Source of the DNA: Haliclystus octoradiatus
Lineage: Eukaryota > Cnidaria > Staurozoa > Stauromedusae > Haliclystidae
DNA length: 64,000 nucleotides
Direction of reading: 5' to 3'
NCBI GenBank assembly: GCA_916610825.1
Contig: OU744446.1
Location: 14,256,538-14,320,537 of the forward strand
In this document: positions 46,000-57,339 of the stretch, piece by piece
Numbering within the stretch: the stretch's first letter is position 1
How the letters are laid out: each line of letters starts with the position of its first letter
Notes under the pieces: generated by a model
Told to the model about the DNA's origin: nothing
What the model saw: only the letters and a program-made list of their open reading frames with translations
Database searches by the model: none
Made by a program: the position numbers and the translations under genes

Positions 46000-47740
46000 C
46001 ATCTTGTTTATTCTTGCTTTACTTCAATCTGAGCTTCTATTAGTCCACTGATCCCTTTGCAGCCAACTTATTGCCAATCATTGAGTTATATACACATGAG
46101 CAACAAGCCATAGAAGTAAGAAAGAAAATGTACCTTTATAAAGATCTAAAACATACCCCCTATATCAATATTGAATACTGATTGCCAATTCAACCTTGCA
46201 ATGAATTCTTTTTAGACTTAAAACAACTTAAAAAACCTACGGTCTATCGAGCACCAATGGAAATATATGAAGACAGTGGCCACGCTACTCACACTGCTAA
46301 GGAATAACACATCATTCTAGGAAATTAAACTGCAACCAATTTGTAAATAACATTAACATTTATTTCCAAGTTCAATTTATATTTCATTCTTATGCAGATT
46401 CCCTAGATTTAAGACATACAACCGCAATACACCTTACTTTCCAAGAACGTCATGTCATCAACATACATCATGCTACATGTAAGCTATTTTAACTCAGTTT
46501 TCATGATAATAACAATATAATAGTAATTGTATTGTTATATCGATGACTATAGAAAGCAAAATATAATTGTTACTTCATAATTAAAAATGTTTTCTTTTTA
46601 TCAAGCTTCCTATACCACTCCACAACCACAGGCAGCATCAGCTTCTTACATACCAATTCGGTCATTTCAAGATAATAAGCAGACATCGCCTTGGCTCATA
46701 TACAATATTAGGAACACTATAACTATGAAAAGAAGAGTAACTAGTAATGTTGTATTTGCTATTCAGATTCAAGTGAAATACACCCAACAACATCAATGAT
46801 ATTTCATTAATGTCAAACAATTGCTTCTTTTTTACTAGGTTAAAGTCCACCGTTCTTAGTAAGATTAACCAAAACAAGAATGAAATCTAAAGTAGATAAT
46901 TCTCGGCTCCATACACAACGATGACCTCAATGCTCTACTGAACATATAAAAAGACTGGATCCAAAGGTGGGACAAAAAATGGAAGCGCTCCGAATGCAAT
47001 ATATAACGGAAAATGTCAATTATGTAGACTGTGAGTAACCAAAATTTGAATGCAAGCTGAAGATGAAAAGGAAAGGAATTAATAAAAAGATGGTTTATTA
47101 CAGGAAGATTACATTTATTTTTACTCTCCTTTTCTACTAAGCATGGAACAGATGCTTCAAAAACCCTTGATTGCGCAAAATGTGTCTAAAACAGCCAAAT
47201 CAAGCTCGTGGTGGTATATACTTTGATATTTAAGATGGAACAATAAATAGAGAGGATTCATTTTTCTATGATCATCCAAAAGCATTATATTTGATGTTAT
47301 ACCGTGATGAACTGGAAATTTGCAACTTCCTTAGTAGCAAGGCAAAAAAGAGATATGTTTTACTATACTATTGGGAATATTGACCCCGAATTCAGATCAA
47401 AGAGAGCAGGACAGAAAAGTTATGAATCCAATTCTGAGAGACATTAATATACGATTACACAGTGGTGTTGATATGTAATTTGGGAAAAAGACGGAAAAAG
47501 TATTAGCAATGAAATAATGTGCTGCGGTGGCCAACAATTGGCTTCGAGGAAAGCGTCATTTTTGCTTACCAAAATGTCGTCTTTGTACTGTATCTGCAAT
47601 TTGAGGATATGCAAAAGAAATTTTCGCAAATTGATTCCATTTTACGAAACAAAGCCACTCACAATACTCATTTACATGATGCTGAAGATACATTAGCATG
47701 GCTTTGCAGGAGCACCTAAAAATTGCATATGGGATAATGA
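46000..47740. other. Unassigned sequence, probably further transposon debris
   Basis: No frame with support. The ATG frame at 46587-46799 has no recognisable motif. Sequence character resembles the decayed elements on either side. Confidence 0.4.
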
Positions 47741-47759
47741 AACGCAGTTGTTTTGACAA

Positions 47760-48140
47760 TCATTTTAGAAAGTGTTGCTCAGATATATTCACCGAGTCAA
47801 AGTGTTGTTGTGCCACCAGTTGCTGGCGAAAAAAGAGGTAGGCCCAGAAAAAGAACAGGCCACTGCATCTGCACCTCTCCTGATGCGTGGAGATGGTCGG
47901 ACGATATGTTGAAATCTCTGCTAGCTCACGTACCAAGCTACCATAATTCATTATGGACAATCTTGATTTCGAAGCTGACTTGTAGGCACAGTATGCAACG
48001 GTGAGAAACTTTATGGCAGGGGAATACCAACACGATTTCGGCCCAGTTAGACTGCAAGAGCCACGCTGTAGTGTAAAAGAGATGCTTCCCGAGGAATATA
48101 AGGAATTCAAAAAATATGTGACAAAGAGAAGGATGCAATA
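47760..48140 (+). pseudogene. Decayed AT-hook / SANT-like DNA-binding protein remnant
   Basis: One frame gives an AT-hook (GEKRGRPRKRTG, about 47826-47861), then WRWSDDMLKSLLAHVPSYH, the first helix of a Myb/SANT- or MADF-like fold. After a frameshift, LDFEAD, a stop, then FMAGEYQHDFGPVRLQEP and EMLPEEYKEFKKYV follow up to about 48139. The pattern matches transposon-derived DNA-binding proteins common in invertebrates. Frameshift and stop codons make it a relic. Confidence 0.45.
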
Positions 48141-49302
48141 AAATGGATACTAGAGGATCAAAGAAAAAACCACCACTACCACACTAGATTGGGAATTGAC
48201 AATACAGCTAGTCTCAGCATTCAAACAATTACTAGCCTCATAGCAAGATGGAGAAGAAAAGTTCTCTCGGCAGAACCTAGATCCTGCTAGATGCTGCTGC
48301 AGAATTGCAACACTGGGCAGATGCTCTTGTGGTTTTTCAACCACCAATTCATGTTGTTTCCCAGGTGAGAGTAATTGGCATTTGCTTGGTAGCCTCGCGG
48401 CTTTTTTCTGCAAACTTCTGACTATTTTTATTTGATAGGATGGTGAGCCCTTATTGTTGATTTCAAAGCGAGCCTTGAGTTTGCTGTTGGCAACATCAGA
48501 ATTGCATTCCGATGGAACATTCAGGGACAGTCCTGAGTCACCGCAGTCTTCAGTTGGGAGTTCTGATGTGGCTTGACCACAAACAGAAGCAACGACGTCA
48601 TCAGGGCCATTGTACCCCAATATCACGCCTAATCATCATCAATAGCTTTCAACACCTGAATCAAATTTGTTGTTACGAATGTTACCTTTCATTGAAAAAT
48701 TTGAACCCTTTGATGATATATTATACAAGCTACTAATTGAAATAATTGAAACAACACAATGGGTGTTCGCAACTGTCGTGTTGCATTTCTATTCTTATTG
48801 TTAACTCAGCCTCTTAATCAAAATATATCACATTGTATACTAAGATTACAATGTTCAGTATGCGGTGTGAATAACATGCGATATTATATGATTATAGGTA
48901 TTATGAAACATTTGTATTCTCTTTGTTATTACCTATGATCGATTATACATCACATGGATTGAGAGTTGAAGCTTAACATTGGTGCAGCTGATAGGATATA
49001 TTCTTCTTCTTACTATTATTATACCGTGTATGATTAAAGGTTATGGCACAATTCAGTGGATTAGCTAATATCTGCATTCGAGACTGTAAAACCAATAATA
49101 ACAAATTTGGCTGCCACAACGACGTCAGAAGATTGCAAATACTGCGGTAGACAGCATGTATTATACGGACAGTGTCATGCTTACGGGGACACCGGCACGA
49201 AATGCCATCGTAAAATCATTTTGCAATTGTCTGCAAATCAAAGAAGCGTAGCAAAGAGAAAATAACATAAGTGACGATATTGTGGCGATTTCAGAAAACT
49301 AA

Positions 49303-49509
49303 ATGAGTGCATGTATGATGGAGCGACGGCACAAAACAATGCTGGAAGAGTTAAAGAAGAATAACCCACACTTCAATGAAATAGATCGTTATTTGGATTC
49401 AAGTTTCATCTCCCGGAGGAATCACAGGATAACATCATTAATGGTGGTACAATTAGATGTCATGAAGTACAGCAAAAATATCCTTGCTTTAGATCTCATA
49501 TACAGGTAA
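49303..49509 (+). pseudogene. Fragment of the same expanded protein family as 50472-51547
   Basis: Open frame ERRHKTMLEELKKNNPHFNEIDRYLDSSFISRRNH resembles a helical segment that in related uncharacterised proteins precedes the C-terminal domain found at 50472 and 51236. No splice sites could be chained to those exons with confidence. Confidence 0.3.
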
Positions 49510-50471
49510 TAGCTGCTCATAGTTTGCAAAAAAACATACCAGTAAAAAGCCAATGCATTAGCATGTAATAGCATATTGCAAATTTATGTTTCTTCAGATT
49601 GTAGAGGAATCTAGGAGAGCTTCTTGCAAAGTCAAAAGGATCTATCAGTTTTCTTTCTCAATGTACTAGGAAGTTAAAGGAGATGATTGATCCATTAATT
49701 TATTTCGGTGTCGCGGAAGGAAACATCAAGCATTCCAAAAGCCAAAATCTCAGTAAGCTATTTTAAAATAATATGAATAGCACTCAAGCTGAAATATTAT
49801 TTAAACGTGAAAGACAAACGACGATTGAGAATAGTCGACGATTGGTCATTGATCATTACGTTGCGGACAGACAACAAATATAGAAATATATTTACAAACA
49901 GACAATACTATTTATATAGAGATCCTGAAGTAGAATAATAGTTTACAAAGAGTCTCATTAACAATCCTTAATTTACACATTTGCATAATAAGTATATTTG
50001 ATTCTATACACCAATAATATTTATTATAATATTTTACACCACACAGGTTTAAAGGTTCTTCACGTCCTCTAAAAATTGCCAGCCATGTTCCCTGGGAAAC
50101 ATTCAAACATTCAAAGTCATCCAAGAATCTATGTGGCATTTTTCACAATTTGGAAGTAGGATAACTCTTTGATAGTTTTATAAGTTGATGTAATTATTAC
50201 AATCGTGTGACGGGATTCACACTGATGTTTAGCTTTCGGGCATGATCAGACTTACATAATTATGCCTGATTGAATATGATTTTGAAAATATCTTGCGTGA
50301 TGCGTAATAACAAATTTTGGATCGGAATAATCTTCAATCCTGAATTTCGGATCGGATAAGATTTCATATAGGTCGTACAAGTTTTCAATTTTCTGAAAAT
50401 CTAATCCAACGCACACCTCTATCATACCTCATTATGTGTGATTATAATTGTAATAACTATTACTTTAAAGG

Positions 50472-50743
50472 ACAATAAAGATCCTGATGTTGTAATAAAC
50501 AAAAGAAAATCTAATTCCCCTTTGGTTTTGGTGAAAGATGACATCAGTATTGTGTACGGCAGAGAGATGATTACAAGGGTACCAGTAAAAGATTCTGCAG
50601 AAGCATTAATCTGCTATCTGTGTCTACATTTCATCTTGAACATTGTCTACGAGACAGTCCATGAGCGAAGTCTCTTTTTTTTCCATTACGTATTAATTGG
50701 TGATAGCAATGCCCCTAGCGACACCCATAAAAGTTTTATATAA
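50472..50743 (+). pseudogene. Terminal exon, copy 1 (truncated)
   Basis: Preceded by a splice acceptor (CTTTAAAG before GACAATAAAGATCC). Encodes DNKDPDVVINKRKSNSPLVLV... and stops early (SFI then TAA) compared with copy 2, where the frame continues 16 codons more. Probably the inactive member. Confidence 0.45.
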
Positions 50744-51235
50744 TCTTAAAGTATAAAAGTATAACAAATTTAAAACTGAATTTTAGGCTTAAAACAATTT
50801 TTCCAGATTAATCTTTTAGCGTCAGTGTTCTGTAGGATGCATAAAACAAGAATAAAATGCGTGCTTAAGTTAAGTAGGAAAGTATACTTTGAATGAGCAA
50901 AGCAACTTATTTCCAGCAGCGATATGCTTGAAACAAAAATGAATTGTGCTCAACTTGAGCAAGAAATTGTACTAGGGAAGCAAATAAAGAACTGACTTTA
51001 AGCAAGGGTGTGCTCAAAACAAGAATAAACTGTGCTAAGTTTAAGTAATACAATGGGATAGTAGGCAATTGCAGAACTCATTGCCAGTACATTAAATAAA
51101 TAAATATTACTAAATATCTGTGAATGAAGTATTACAATTGTGTGATCGGATCCATACTGACGATTATAGCTTTCTGATCAGATTATTTCTGATCATCATT
51201 ATATGTGATTATAATTGAATTTTTTACTTTTACAG

Positions 51236-51547
51236 GACAATGAAGACCCTGATGTTGTTTTAAACAAAAGAAAATCTAATTTCCCTATGATCTTAGTGAA
51301 AGGTGACATTAGTATTCTCTACGGCAAAGAGATCATTACAAGAGTATCACTAAAAGATTCTGCAGAAGCATTGATCTGCTACTTGTGCCTTCACTACGTA
51401 TTGAACATTGATTACGAGACAGCCAATGAACAAAGTCTGTATTTTCTCCAGTTTGTATTAATTGGTGATACCAATGTCCCTGGAGACATACATAAAAGTT
51501 TTATGCTATCTTTAGAGAAGTATAATAAATTCAAATCTGAATTTTAG
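51236..51547 (+). CDS. Terminal exon, copy 2, of an uncharacterised expanded family
   Basis: The acceptor TTTTTACTTTTACAG is followed by an open frame of 103 codons ending at TAG: DNEDPDVVLNKRKSNFPMILV, then AEALICYLCLHYVLNIDYE and YFLQFVLIGDTN. It resembles a C-terminal domain found in many uncharacterised, transposon-associated proteins of fish and invertebrates (a plain helical segment after a short beta stretch). Upstream exons are decayed or not recognisable, so a working gene is doubtful. Confidence 0.4.
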   Translation, partial: DNEDPDVVLNKRKSNFPMILVKGDISILYGKEIITRVSLKDSAEALICYLCLHYVLNIDYETANEQSLYFLQFVLIGDTNVPGDIHKSFMLSLEKYNKFKSEF

Positions 51548-51954
51548 GCTTGTAATTATCATTAATTTGTTAATATTCTACTTTATAAATTTAATTATTT
51601 GTAAAGTAATATCAATTTGTTTCATCTTTTATTTGAAAATTATTTAGTTTCTGTTAAGTTAATTTACTTTGTGTTAAATGCCATGTCAGTGATCAGTATG
51701 ATGCTTAAAACAAGAATGAAATACGTGCTTGATTCAAGCCGGAAAGTATATTTTTCAGTTAGCAGAACAACTTATTTCCAGCAGCGATATAATTAAAACA
51801 AGAATAAATTTGACTCCATTTGGGCAAGAAATTGTACTTGGCAAGCAAATAAGGAACTGACTTTAAGCAAGCGTGTGCTTGAAACAAGCATAGATTGTGC
51901 TAATTTCCAGTAGAAAATGAATTGGTCGGCAATTGCAGAGCTTACTTCCAGTAT

Positions 51955-52580
51955 ATGTATACTTAAAACAAGAACATTGTTGGTAAGGTGTATATAAAGT
52001 AGCTTAAATCTTGCATATCAGTGCTTAAAACTGGTCGTTAATGACTGCTTTCAAAAAGAAATCTGATTCACGAACATGCTTATTTTTAGAATGGATATGC
52101 TAACCAGGAGGTTCTTATCAAGAAATAGATGCTTACTCCATGGACAAGATTTTTATGCTTATTATAAGAATTATTCTGCTTAATATAAGCCATATTTTGC
52201 TTGAAATAAGTTTTTCATTTTTTTCTGTGATAGCATAATTTATATATGTTCCAGTGAACATATTTTTAGTTAATTTAACAGATATCCTGAATAACTTATT
52301 AAAATGACGACGCGACGATTGAACCATATTTTTAGTTAATTTAACAGATATCCTGAATTACTTATTAAAATGACGACGCGACGATTGAACCATGGGGTGC
52401 TCGAATGAATAAATGAAGAAGAAATCTAACATTATCTAACAAAACCTGAAAGCCTCATAATTTTTACTGATTACCTATTATGCACTGTGGGGGGTATTAC
52501 GCAATAAGCTATATTTATTTGCATTTAACAGAGAAATTGTTCATCGATGTAAATTTAGACAGGGCAATTTTCATAAAATA
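51955..52580. repeat. Dispersed repeat, copy A (partner 55067-55308 and 55985-56360)
   Basis: Contains GTGCTTAAAACTGGTCGTTA, GCTTATTTTTAGAATGGATA and ATATGTTCCAGTGAACATAT, all found again at 55.0-56.4 kb although in a different segment order. Inside it a 66-bp unit (CATATTTTTAGTTAATTTAAC... to GCGACGATTGAAC) is tandemly duplicated at 52259-52392. Confidence 0.8.
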
Positions 52581-52589
52581 TACACGGAG

Positions 52590-53620
52590 TAAATTTTCTT
52601 GAATAAATCAAAACCACTCTTCACTCTATGCTTCCATTGTGTGACATGTGTCCTTGAGATGAAATACCACTTTTAACTTCATACTTTGTTTTCCTTATTC
52701 ATTTTTTATTCATCTATCTTCTTTGAAATAACTAACAGAACATCTAATTATATGTATATCCAAATATGCCAAAAAATGTAGATTGGAGTTTTTTATATTG
52801 CAATTCTTAACGTCGAATGTGCCAATTATGTTCGGTATACAGTAATAACAATTTTAGGATCAAAACGTATAAATATATGATTAAAGTCGATTTATTTAAC
52901 ATTTTCTCATCATGAATAAGATAACATAATATATTTTAAAAGGATACATTAATATAAAGAAAAGAGAAATGAAAATCTGCAACATATAAAACATTAAATG
53001 AAAAAGAAAATACTTTGCACTATAGGTTAAAATGTATACCTCAAATATATATCCTGGTGAAACAAATCATAAAGGTTTTACTTCTGAACTTTGAAAAAGA
53101 TACCCTCCAATAATTGAGCATCCCCGTTCACACAAGGAAAAGGTATGAAAGTTACCTCCCTTGGGGTGCAATCCAAGGAAAGATTGCATAGGATTTATAT
53201 TTCACTGGTGGGACAGGCATCACTTGAACGAACTCTTTATCAGAATATTTAGTAAATTATAATATATCTTATATTCTGTCGACGTAGTTTGTTGTTCACC
53301 AGATTGATCTCGTACACAACCTTTGCCTTTAGCCAATGGGCTAAATGCTTGTAGGACCATATAGGATCCCCTCAATTTCATCAGCTCTTGAGGTGCAAAT
53401 GAGTTGGAGAGCTGCCTTAGATAACTAGTTCAAGCTTCGATATCACTTGTTTCAATTGGCTTCTGTCTTCGATGTTGCTATTGCAATTGGCCTATAACAG
53501 GACAGATCTTTCCAAAGTAATGTCCAATCATGATCTGCAATTTGGATAATACTTAATTCGGCTTCAGTTATAAAAAAATTATAAAGATTTATCCCAGCAT
53601 CTGAGCATTTGAAATCTCTA
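52590..53620. other. Intergenic region, no gene seen
   Basis: AT-rich, with only short chance frames such as 53452-53667 on the minus strand. The right end grades into the promoter of the 172-residue gene. Confidence 0.55.
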
Positions 53621-53630
53621 TGTTTTTGAT

Positions 53631-53679
53631 CACGTGATTCATTCCGTATCCAAGAGTGATTCAACATATTGTGACGTCA
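53631..53679. promoter_or_regulatory. Promoter motifs: E-box CACGTG and CRE TGACGTCA
   Basis: CACGTG at 53631-53636 and TGACGTCA at 53672-53679, the latter ending 101 bp before the ATG at 53781. The spacing equals that at the GAREM-like and AGBL4 genes. Confidence 0.5.
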
Positions 53680-53780
53680 TAATCGTTTAATCGCGAAAGA
53701 ATTTCGCTTTTTAGCTTTATCGTCTTCACGTTCGGATTGATATAGTTAACAGGCTTTGATTTAGTCAATTTGTTATTTCA

Positions 53781-54299
53781 ATGGCGAATGTTCATAATTA
53801 CGATCCGTGTCAAAGATTCTTCAATGCCGATGGTGTGTTTGACATAAGCATTTTGTTACGGGAAGTTGAGGAAGAAGTTGCCGACGGAGAAAGATTAAGG
53901 AAAATTAATGACGATGTCATTAGTCGACATAGTGCTTTCAAAGCTCATACATCCAAAATCCAAATTGAACAAAACCAAGAGGTTCAGGAGTATGATGACG
54001 ATGATTTGTGCGATGAAGAAATTTCAATGATTATGTCAACAGCTGCAGAAGAGCAAGGGCAACGTTCCTTTCATCCGATTGAAACCCCAGAGGAAATCAT
54101 GACCAAACAGTTGGAAATTGAATCAATTATGAAGATTACCCATACAACATTCAAATTAATGGAAAAGATTGATGAATATCTGAAAGCTCAAGGTGGGTTA
54201 GCATTCTTCAATCGAGCTTCCAGTTACTATTCTAGTATCACGTCTGTAGAGAATAAGACGCTGTCTCGTTCTTTCACCAGAATGCTGGCACATATATGA
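53781..54299 (+). CDS. Uncharacterised 172-residue acidic protein
   Basis: Uninterrupted frame from an ATG, with a CRE/E-box promoter upstream and AATAAA downstream. I do not recognise the family. It has an acidic, probably helical first half (LLREVEEEVADGERLRKIND), an EYDDDDLCDEE acid patch, and a helical C-terminal half (MTKQLEIESIMKITHTTFKLMEKIDEYLK). There is no signal peptide or membrane segment. A possible splice donor (CAAG/GTGGGT near 54190) could make the C-terminus longer or different. Clean coding among decayed neighbours suggests a real host gene. Confidence 0.6.
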   Translation: MANVHNYDPCQRFFNADGVFDISILLREVEEEVADGERLRKINDDVISRHSAFKAHTSKIQIEQNQEVQEYDDDDLCDEEISMIMSTAAEEQGQRSFHPIETPEEIMTKQLEIESIMKITHTTFKLMEKIDEYLKAQGGLAFFNRASSYYSSITSVENKTLSRSFTRMLAHI

Positions 54300-54617
54300 T
54301 ATTGATCACTTACGTTTTCATTTTTTAACAGGACAATAATTAATTTTTAATTCAAACGATTAATTAGTTCAGTTTAAGAAGTATGATTTGAATTGGGAAA
54401 TAACTAGACTATTTACTTAAGAATGTCGAATATAAACTTGATTCAATTTGATGAAAGATAGCCTGATATAACTTTTACTGGGAATGGCCGTTGTTTCCCG
54501 TTAAAATGCTTGGGATAATGGCCGAAGTAACAGGTTTTTTTATTAATATAGATCGGTTTTCAACTATATCATTCCTCCATTGTTACGAGTTACTTCAATC
54601 AAAAGAACAGAGAGAAT

Positions 54618-54623
54618 AATAAA
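54618..54623 (+). terminator. Polyadenylation signal AATAAA
   Basis: About 320 bp downstream of the stop of the 172-residue gene. Confidence 0.4.
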
Positions 54624-54639
54624 ATTAAATAAGAAACAT

Positions 54640-55060
54640 TTATTGGCCTAGATTATTTGCACATGTTAGCTTTTCAAGCTAAATGTAGGTCATCTTTCTT
54701 CAATCGAGGCGCTGAATACACATTCGCGATTGCCCTCTCCAATATGCAAGGCTTTACATTTATTTTCTTGAAACATATATACCGTTACCAAAGAGGTTTT
54801 ACAAGAATTGTTTTACGATATTTGTGCTGTGCATTTCTTTAACAGAGTACAATTCAACTTGCAAAGCTCAATATGGCCTCGTTGGCAAGTGTGCAAGCCT
54901 CAGAATGATGCCATTCTCAAAAAGAAATCTCGTCAGTATTGCTGACTTCTTTTAAATGTATTATGTAAATTGAATATATGCGTTTGAATTACTAAATCAA
55001 ATGAAATGACCAAGTGTTATCATTATGTGTCTTTCCACGGTATTATCAATCATATGTATG
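54640..55060. other. Intergenic region, no supported gene
   Basis: The short frame at 54657-54842 has no recognisable features. Confidence 0.45.
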
Positions 55061-55295
55061 TTGGATAGCATAATCATATATGTTCCAGTGAACATATTTT
55101 TGGTGAATTTTTATCAGATATCCTGAATAACTTATTAAATGACAATGTGACGATTGAACTATGGGGTACTCGAATGAATGAATGAAAAAGAAATCTAACA
55201 TTAGCTCACAAAACCTGAAAGCCTCAAAATTGAAATTTTTACTGATTACCTATTATGCACTGTGGGGGTATTACACAATAAGCTATACTTATTTG

Positions 55296-55997
55296 CATTT
55301 AACAGCAGAAAATGAACATTAACGTAACAACACACCTTCTTTTGTCGATGATACTAAAGGCCGCTTTCAATTTCATACCGAATCTATTGACACCTGTCTT
55401 AAACAAAGAGCTGAGAAAGTTGAACAACTATTATTAAGTGACTACATAAATGCTCCAAATTTAAAATCTTCAGGTTGGCAATCATGCAACCAAACAAACC
55501 GCAACTATCTCGCTAGACTCTCAGTGCATGGCTTTCATCATGAAATTTGCACCAGGAAAGACTATCATAAACCTCAAGTGAACTGCTTTTGCCAGGAGTG
55601 TAATGGTTGTGCGAGTAATCTCTACCATATCTTTGATTGTCCATCAATTTCATCTTACATCGGTTTCATCAAAAATAAGGAACAATTATAAAAGATAAAA
55701 AAAAAACTCTTAACAAATTAATAATAATAATAATCTATATAATAAAAGAAGTAGTCCCATAACCATAATATCTTGAGTATTTTTTAATAACACATATATC
55801 TCACATTATCGTACCACATGGTTGAATACATTATATACCTTACTTTTGGAAATATACTGTACTTAATACATTTAAATAACTATATCAACTTGCTTTATTT
55901 TAAACATATGATTTTAAAGTTATAGAAAATGTACATAACACAAAAAATTTCATTTATCTCGCATTGAGATCCAAATATATGACACATTTAACAGCAG
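55296..55997 (+). mobile_element. 5'-truncated non-LTR retrotransposon with 13-bp target duplication
   Basis: CATTTAACAGCAG occurs at 55296-55308 and 55985-55997, bracketing a 676-bp insertion. The insertion carries the end of a LINE ORF2 and a ~290-bp 3' UTR without a poly(A) tail, in which TAATAATAATAAT appears. The target repeat is otherwise continuous across the site. Confidence 0.75.
55330..55691 (+). pseudogene. LINE ORF2 C-terminus with Cys/His finger
   Basis: The open frame reads RNNTPSFVDDTKGRFQFHTE and ends with CFCQECNGCASNLYHIFDCP, the C-x2-C ... H-x4-C finger that closes many LINE ORF2 proteins (HxxxDCP-type). RT and endonuclease are missing because of 5' truncation. Stop codon at 55689-55691. 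Confidence 0.65.
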
Positions 55998-56375
55998 CTT
56001 AGAGAAATTGTTCATCGATGTAAATTTATACATTGCAATTTCCAGAAACTATATATACAAGAACATTGTTTGTAAAGTGTATACTTAATTCAAGCAATAA
56101 AACATTTGATAGGCAAATGAATGAACTTAAATCTAGCATATCAGTGCTTAAAACTGGTCGTTTATCACTGATTTTAAGAAATAATCAAATTCCGGAACTT
56201 GCTTATTTTTAGAATGGATATGCTAATCATGAAGTTTTTATCAAGAAATCGATGCGTTGTCTCCATGGACTGGACATTATGCTTATTATAAGAATTAATT
56301 TGCTTAATATAATCAATTTCGTGCTTGATATAAGTTTCTCATTTTTAGCTATGACAGTCTGAATAGTTTGTAAAG

Positions 56376-56480
56376 TGTTCATGGACTGTTCATAAACTTT
56401 TCATATGATGTTCACTAATAGTTCATGAATGTCCTAAAGTACTGAACATTTTCATGTACTCAGTGAACTTTTTAGCAGGG
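56376..56480. repeat. Degenerate GTTCATGAAC-type repeat
   Basis: Several diverged GTTCATGAA / CTGTTCATAAAC units ending near TTTTTAGCAGGGCAG, reminiscent of the GCAGGGG ends of the family. Confidence 0.5.
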
Positions 56481-57050
56481 CAGCTGATGTCACAGAAGCC
56501 TTGAAAATGCAAATGCAAAAATAAAATGATCAATTCCATGAATAGCATTCCATGTATTACAGCACCACCAACAATATCAAGAGAAAGTATTGAAGAAATC
56601 AAACATAAATGTCATGTCAAAGTTGAACTGACAAAGATACTAATCCATATCGCATGATGAAGGATCATAACAGGTGAATGCTACAAGCTATTAAGGATAC
56701 AAGATAGGAAAGAATTGAATAATTGAAAATGGAAAGGACTTAATTCTTAAGACAATAAATTATAATAACTGTTTTGCCATATGCAAATTTACACTAATTA
56801 ACAAAATGGACAGGGATAGAGCAATTTGGCATGTAGCAATTATTACATACATATATTCCCAAGTAGAGACATTATTACATACATATATTCCCAAGTAGAG
56901 ACATTCTTGTGAGATATCATTGTAATTATCACCACTCATAAGCTGAACATAAACATGGTTGAAGAAGCAAAATCGAAGAATTGAAGAATATCATTAGCAT
57001 TTGACTTACTTCAAAATACTAATATGGTAAACATAATAAATAATATTGAT
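56480..57050. other. No gene; 32-bp tandem duplication
   Basis: ATTATTACATACATATATTC plus CCAAGTAGAGAC is repeated twice at about 56839-56902. Nothing else is recognisable. Confidence 0.55.
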
Positions 57051-57074
57051 TTAGACATTATCTGACTTATGCAG

Positions 57075-57330
57075 CATGTCAGTTGTGCTACATGTGGAGT
57101 AGAGTACATAGGAGAAACAGCGTTGGAAAATAGAGAAGCAACATCAGTTTCTTCCAACATATGGTGGAGGAACGCGGCGGGAAGAACAACATTTATTGAT
57201 TAAAATTTTAAAATATGTACTAGTGATGTCATGTATACATAAAAAAGAACCAACACCAAACATGAAAGATCCAGGGAGGACATTCATATATTGGCTATAC
57301 GGTGACGTATCATTTTCTTAAGGGCCTTTT
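57075..57330 (+). pseudogene. Decayed GIY-YIG endonuclease fragment (Penelope-like)
   Basis: VSCATCGVEYIGETALENRE matches the C-x2-C-x3-YIGET start of Penelope-type GIY-YIG domains. Stops follow within 30 codons, and a later piece HERSREDIHILAI fits the end of such domains. It belongs to a different lineage from the elements at 1.6-4.0 kb (YIGET versus YIGLT). Confidence 0.45.
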
Positions 57331-57339
57331 TATGATTCT

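Larger units (their letters stand above)
50190..51960 (+). repeat. Tandem duplication, two ~940-bp units
   Basis: Unit 1 begins near 50190 (TTACAATCGTGTGACGGGATTC) and unit 2 near 51132 (TTACAATTGTGTGATCGGATCC). Each contains an exon-like frame followed by a region rich in TGCTTAAAACAAGAAT-like motifs and AACTTATTTCCAGCAGCGATAT. Divergence is considerable (many substitutions and small indels), so the duplication is not recent. Confidence 0.8.
55067..56360. repeat. Dispersed repeat, copy B, interrupted by a LINE
   Basis: 55067-55308 matches about 52227-52520 and 55985-56360 matches parts of 51955-52240 and 52525-52580. The interruption at 55309-55984 is flanked by a 13-bp direct repeat. Confidence 0.75.

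Noticed and set aside
48150-48626. 158-codon minus-strand frame, Ser/Gln rich
   Set aside because: No recognisable domain, low-complexity end (VVVVV), and overlaps decayed plus-strand transposon sequence; probably chance.
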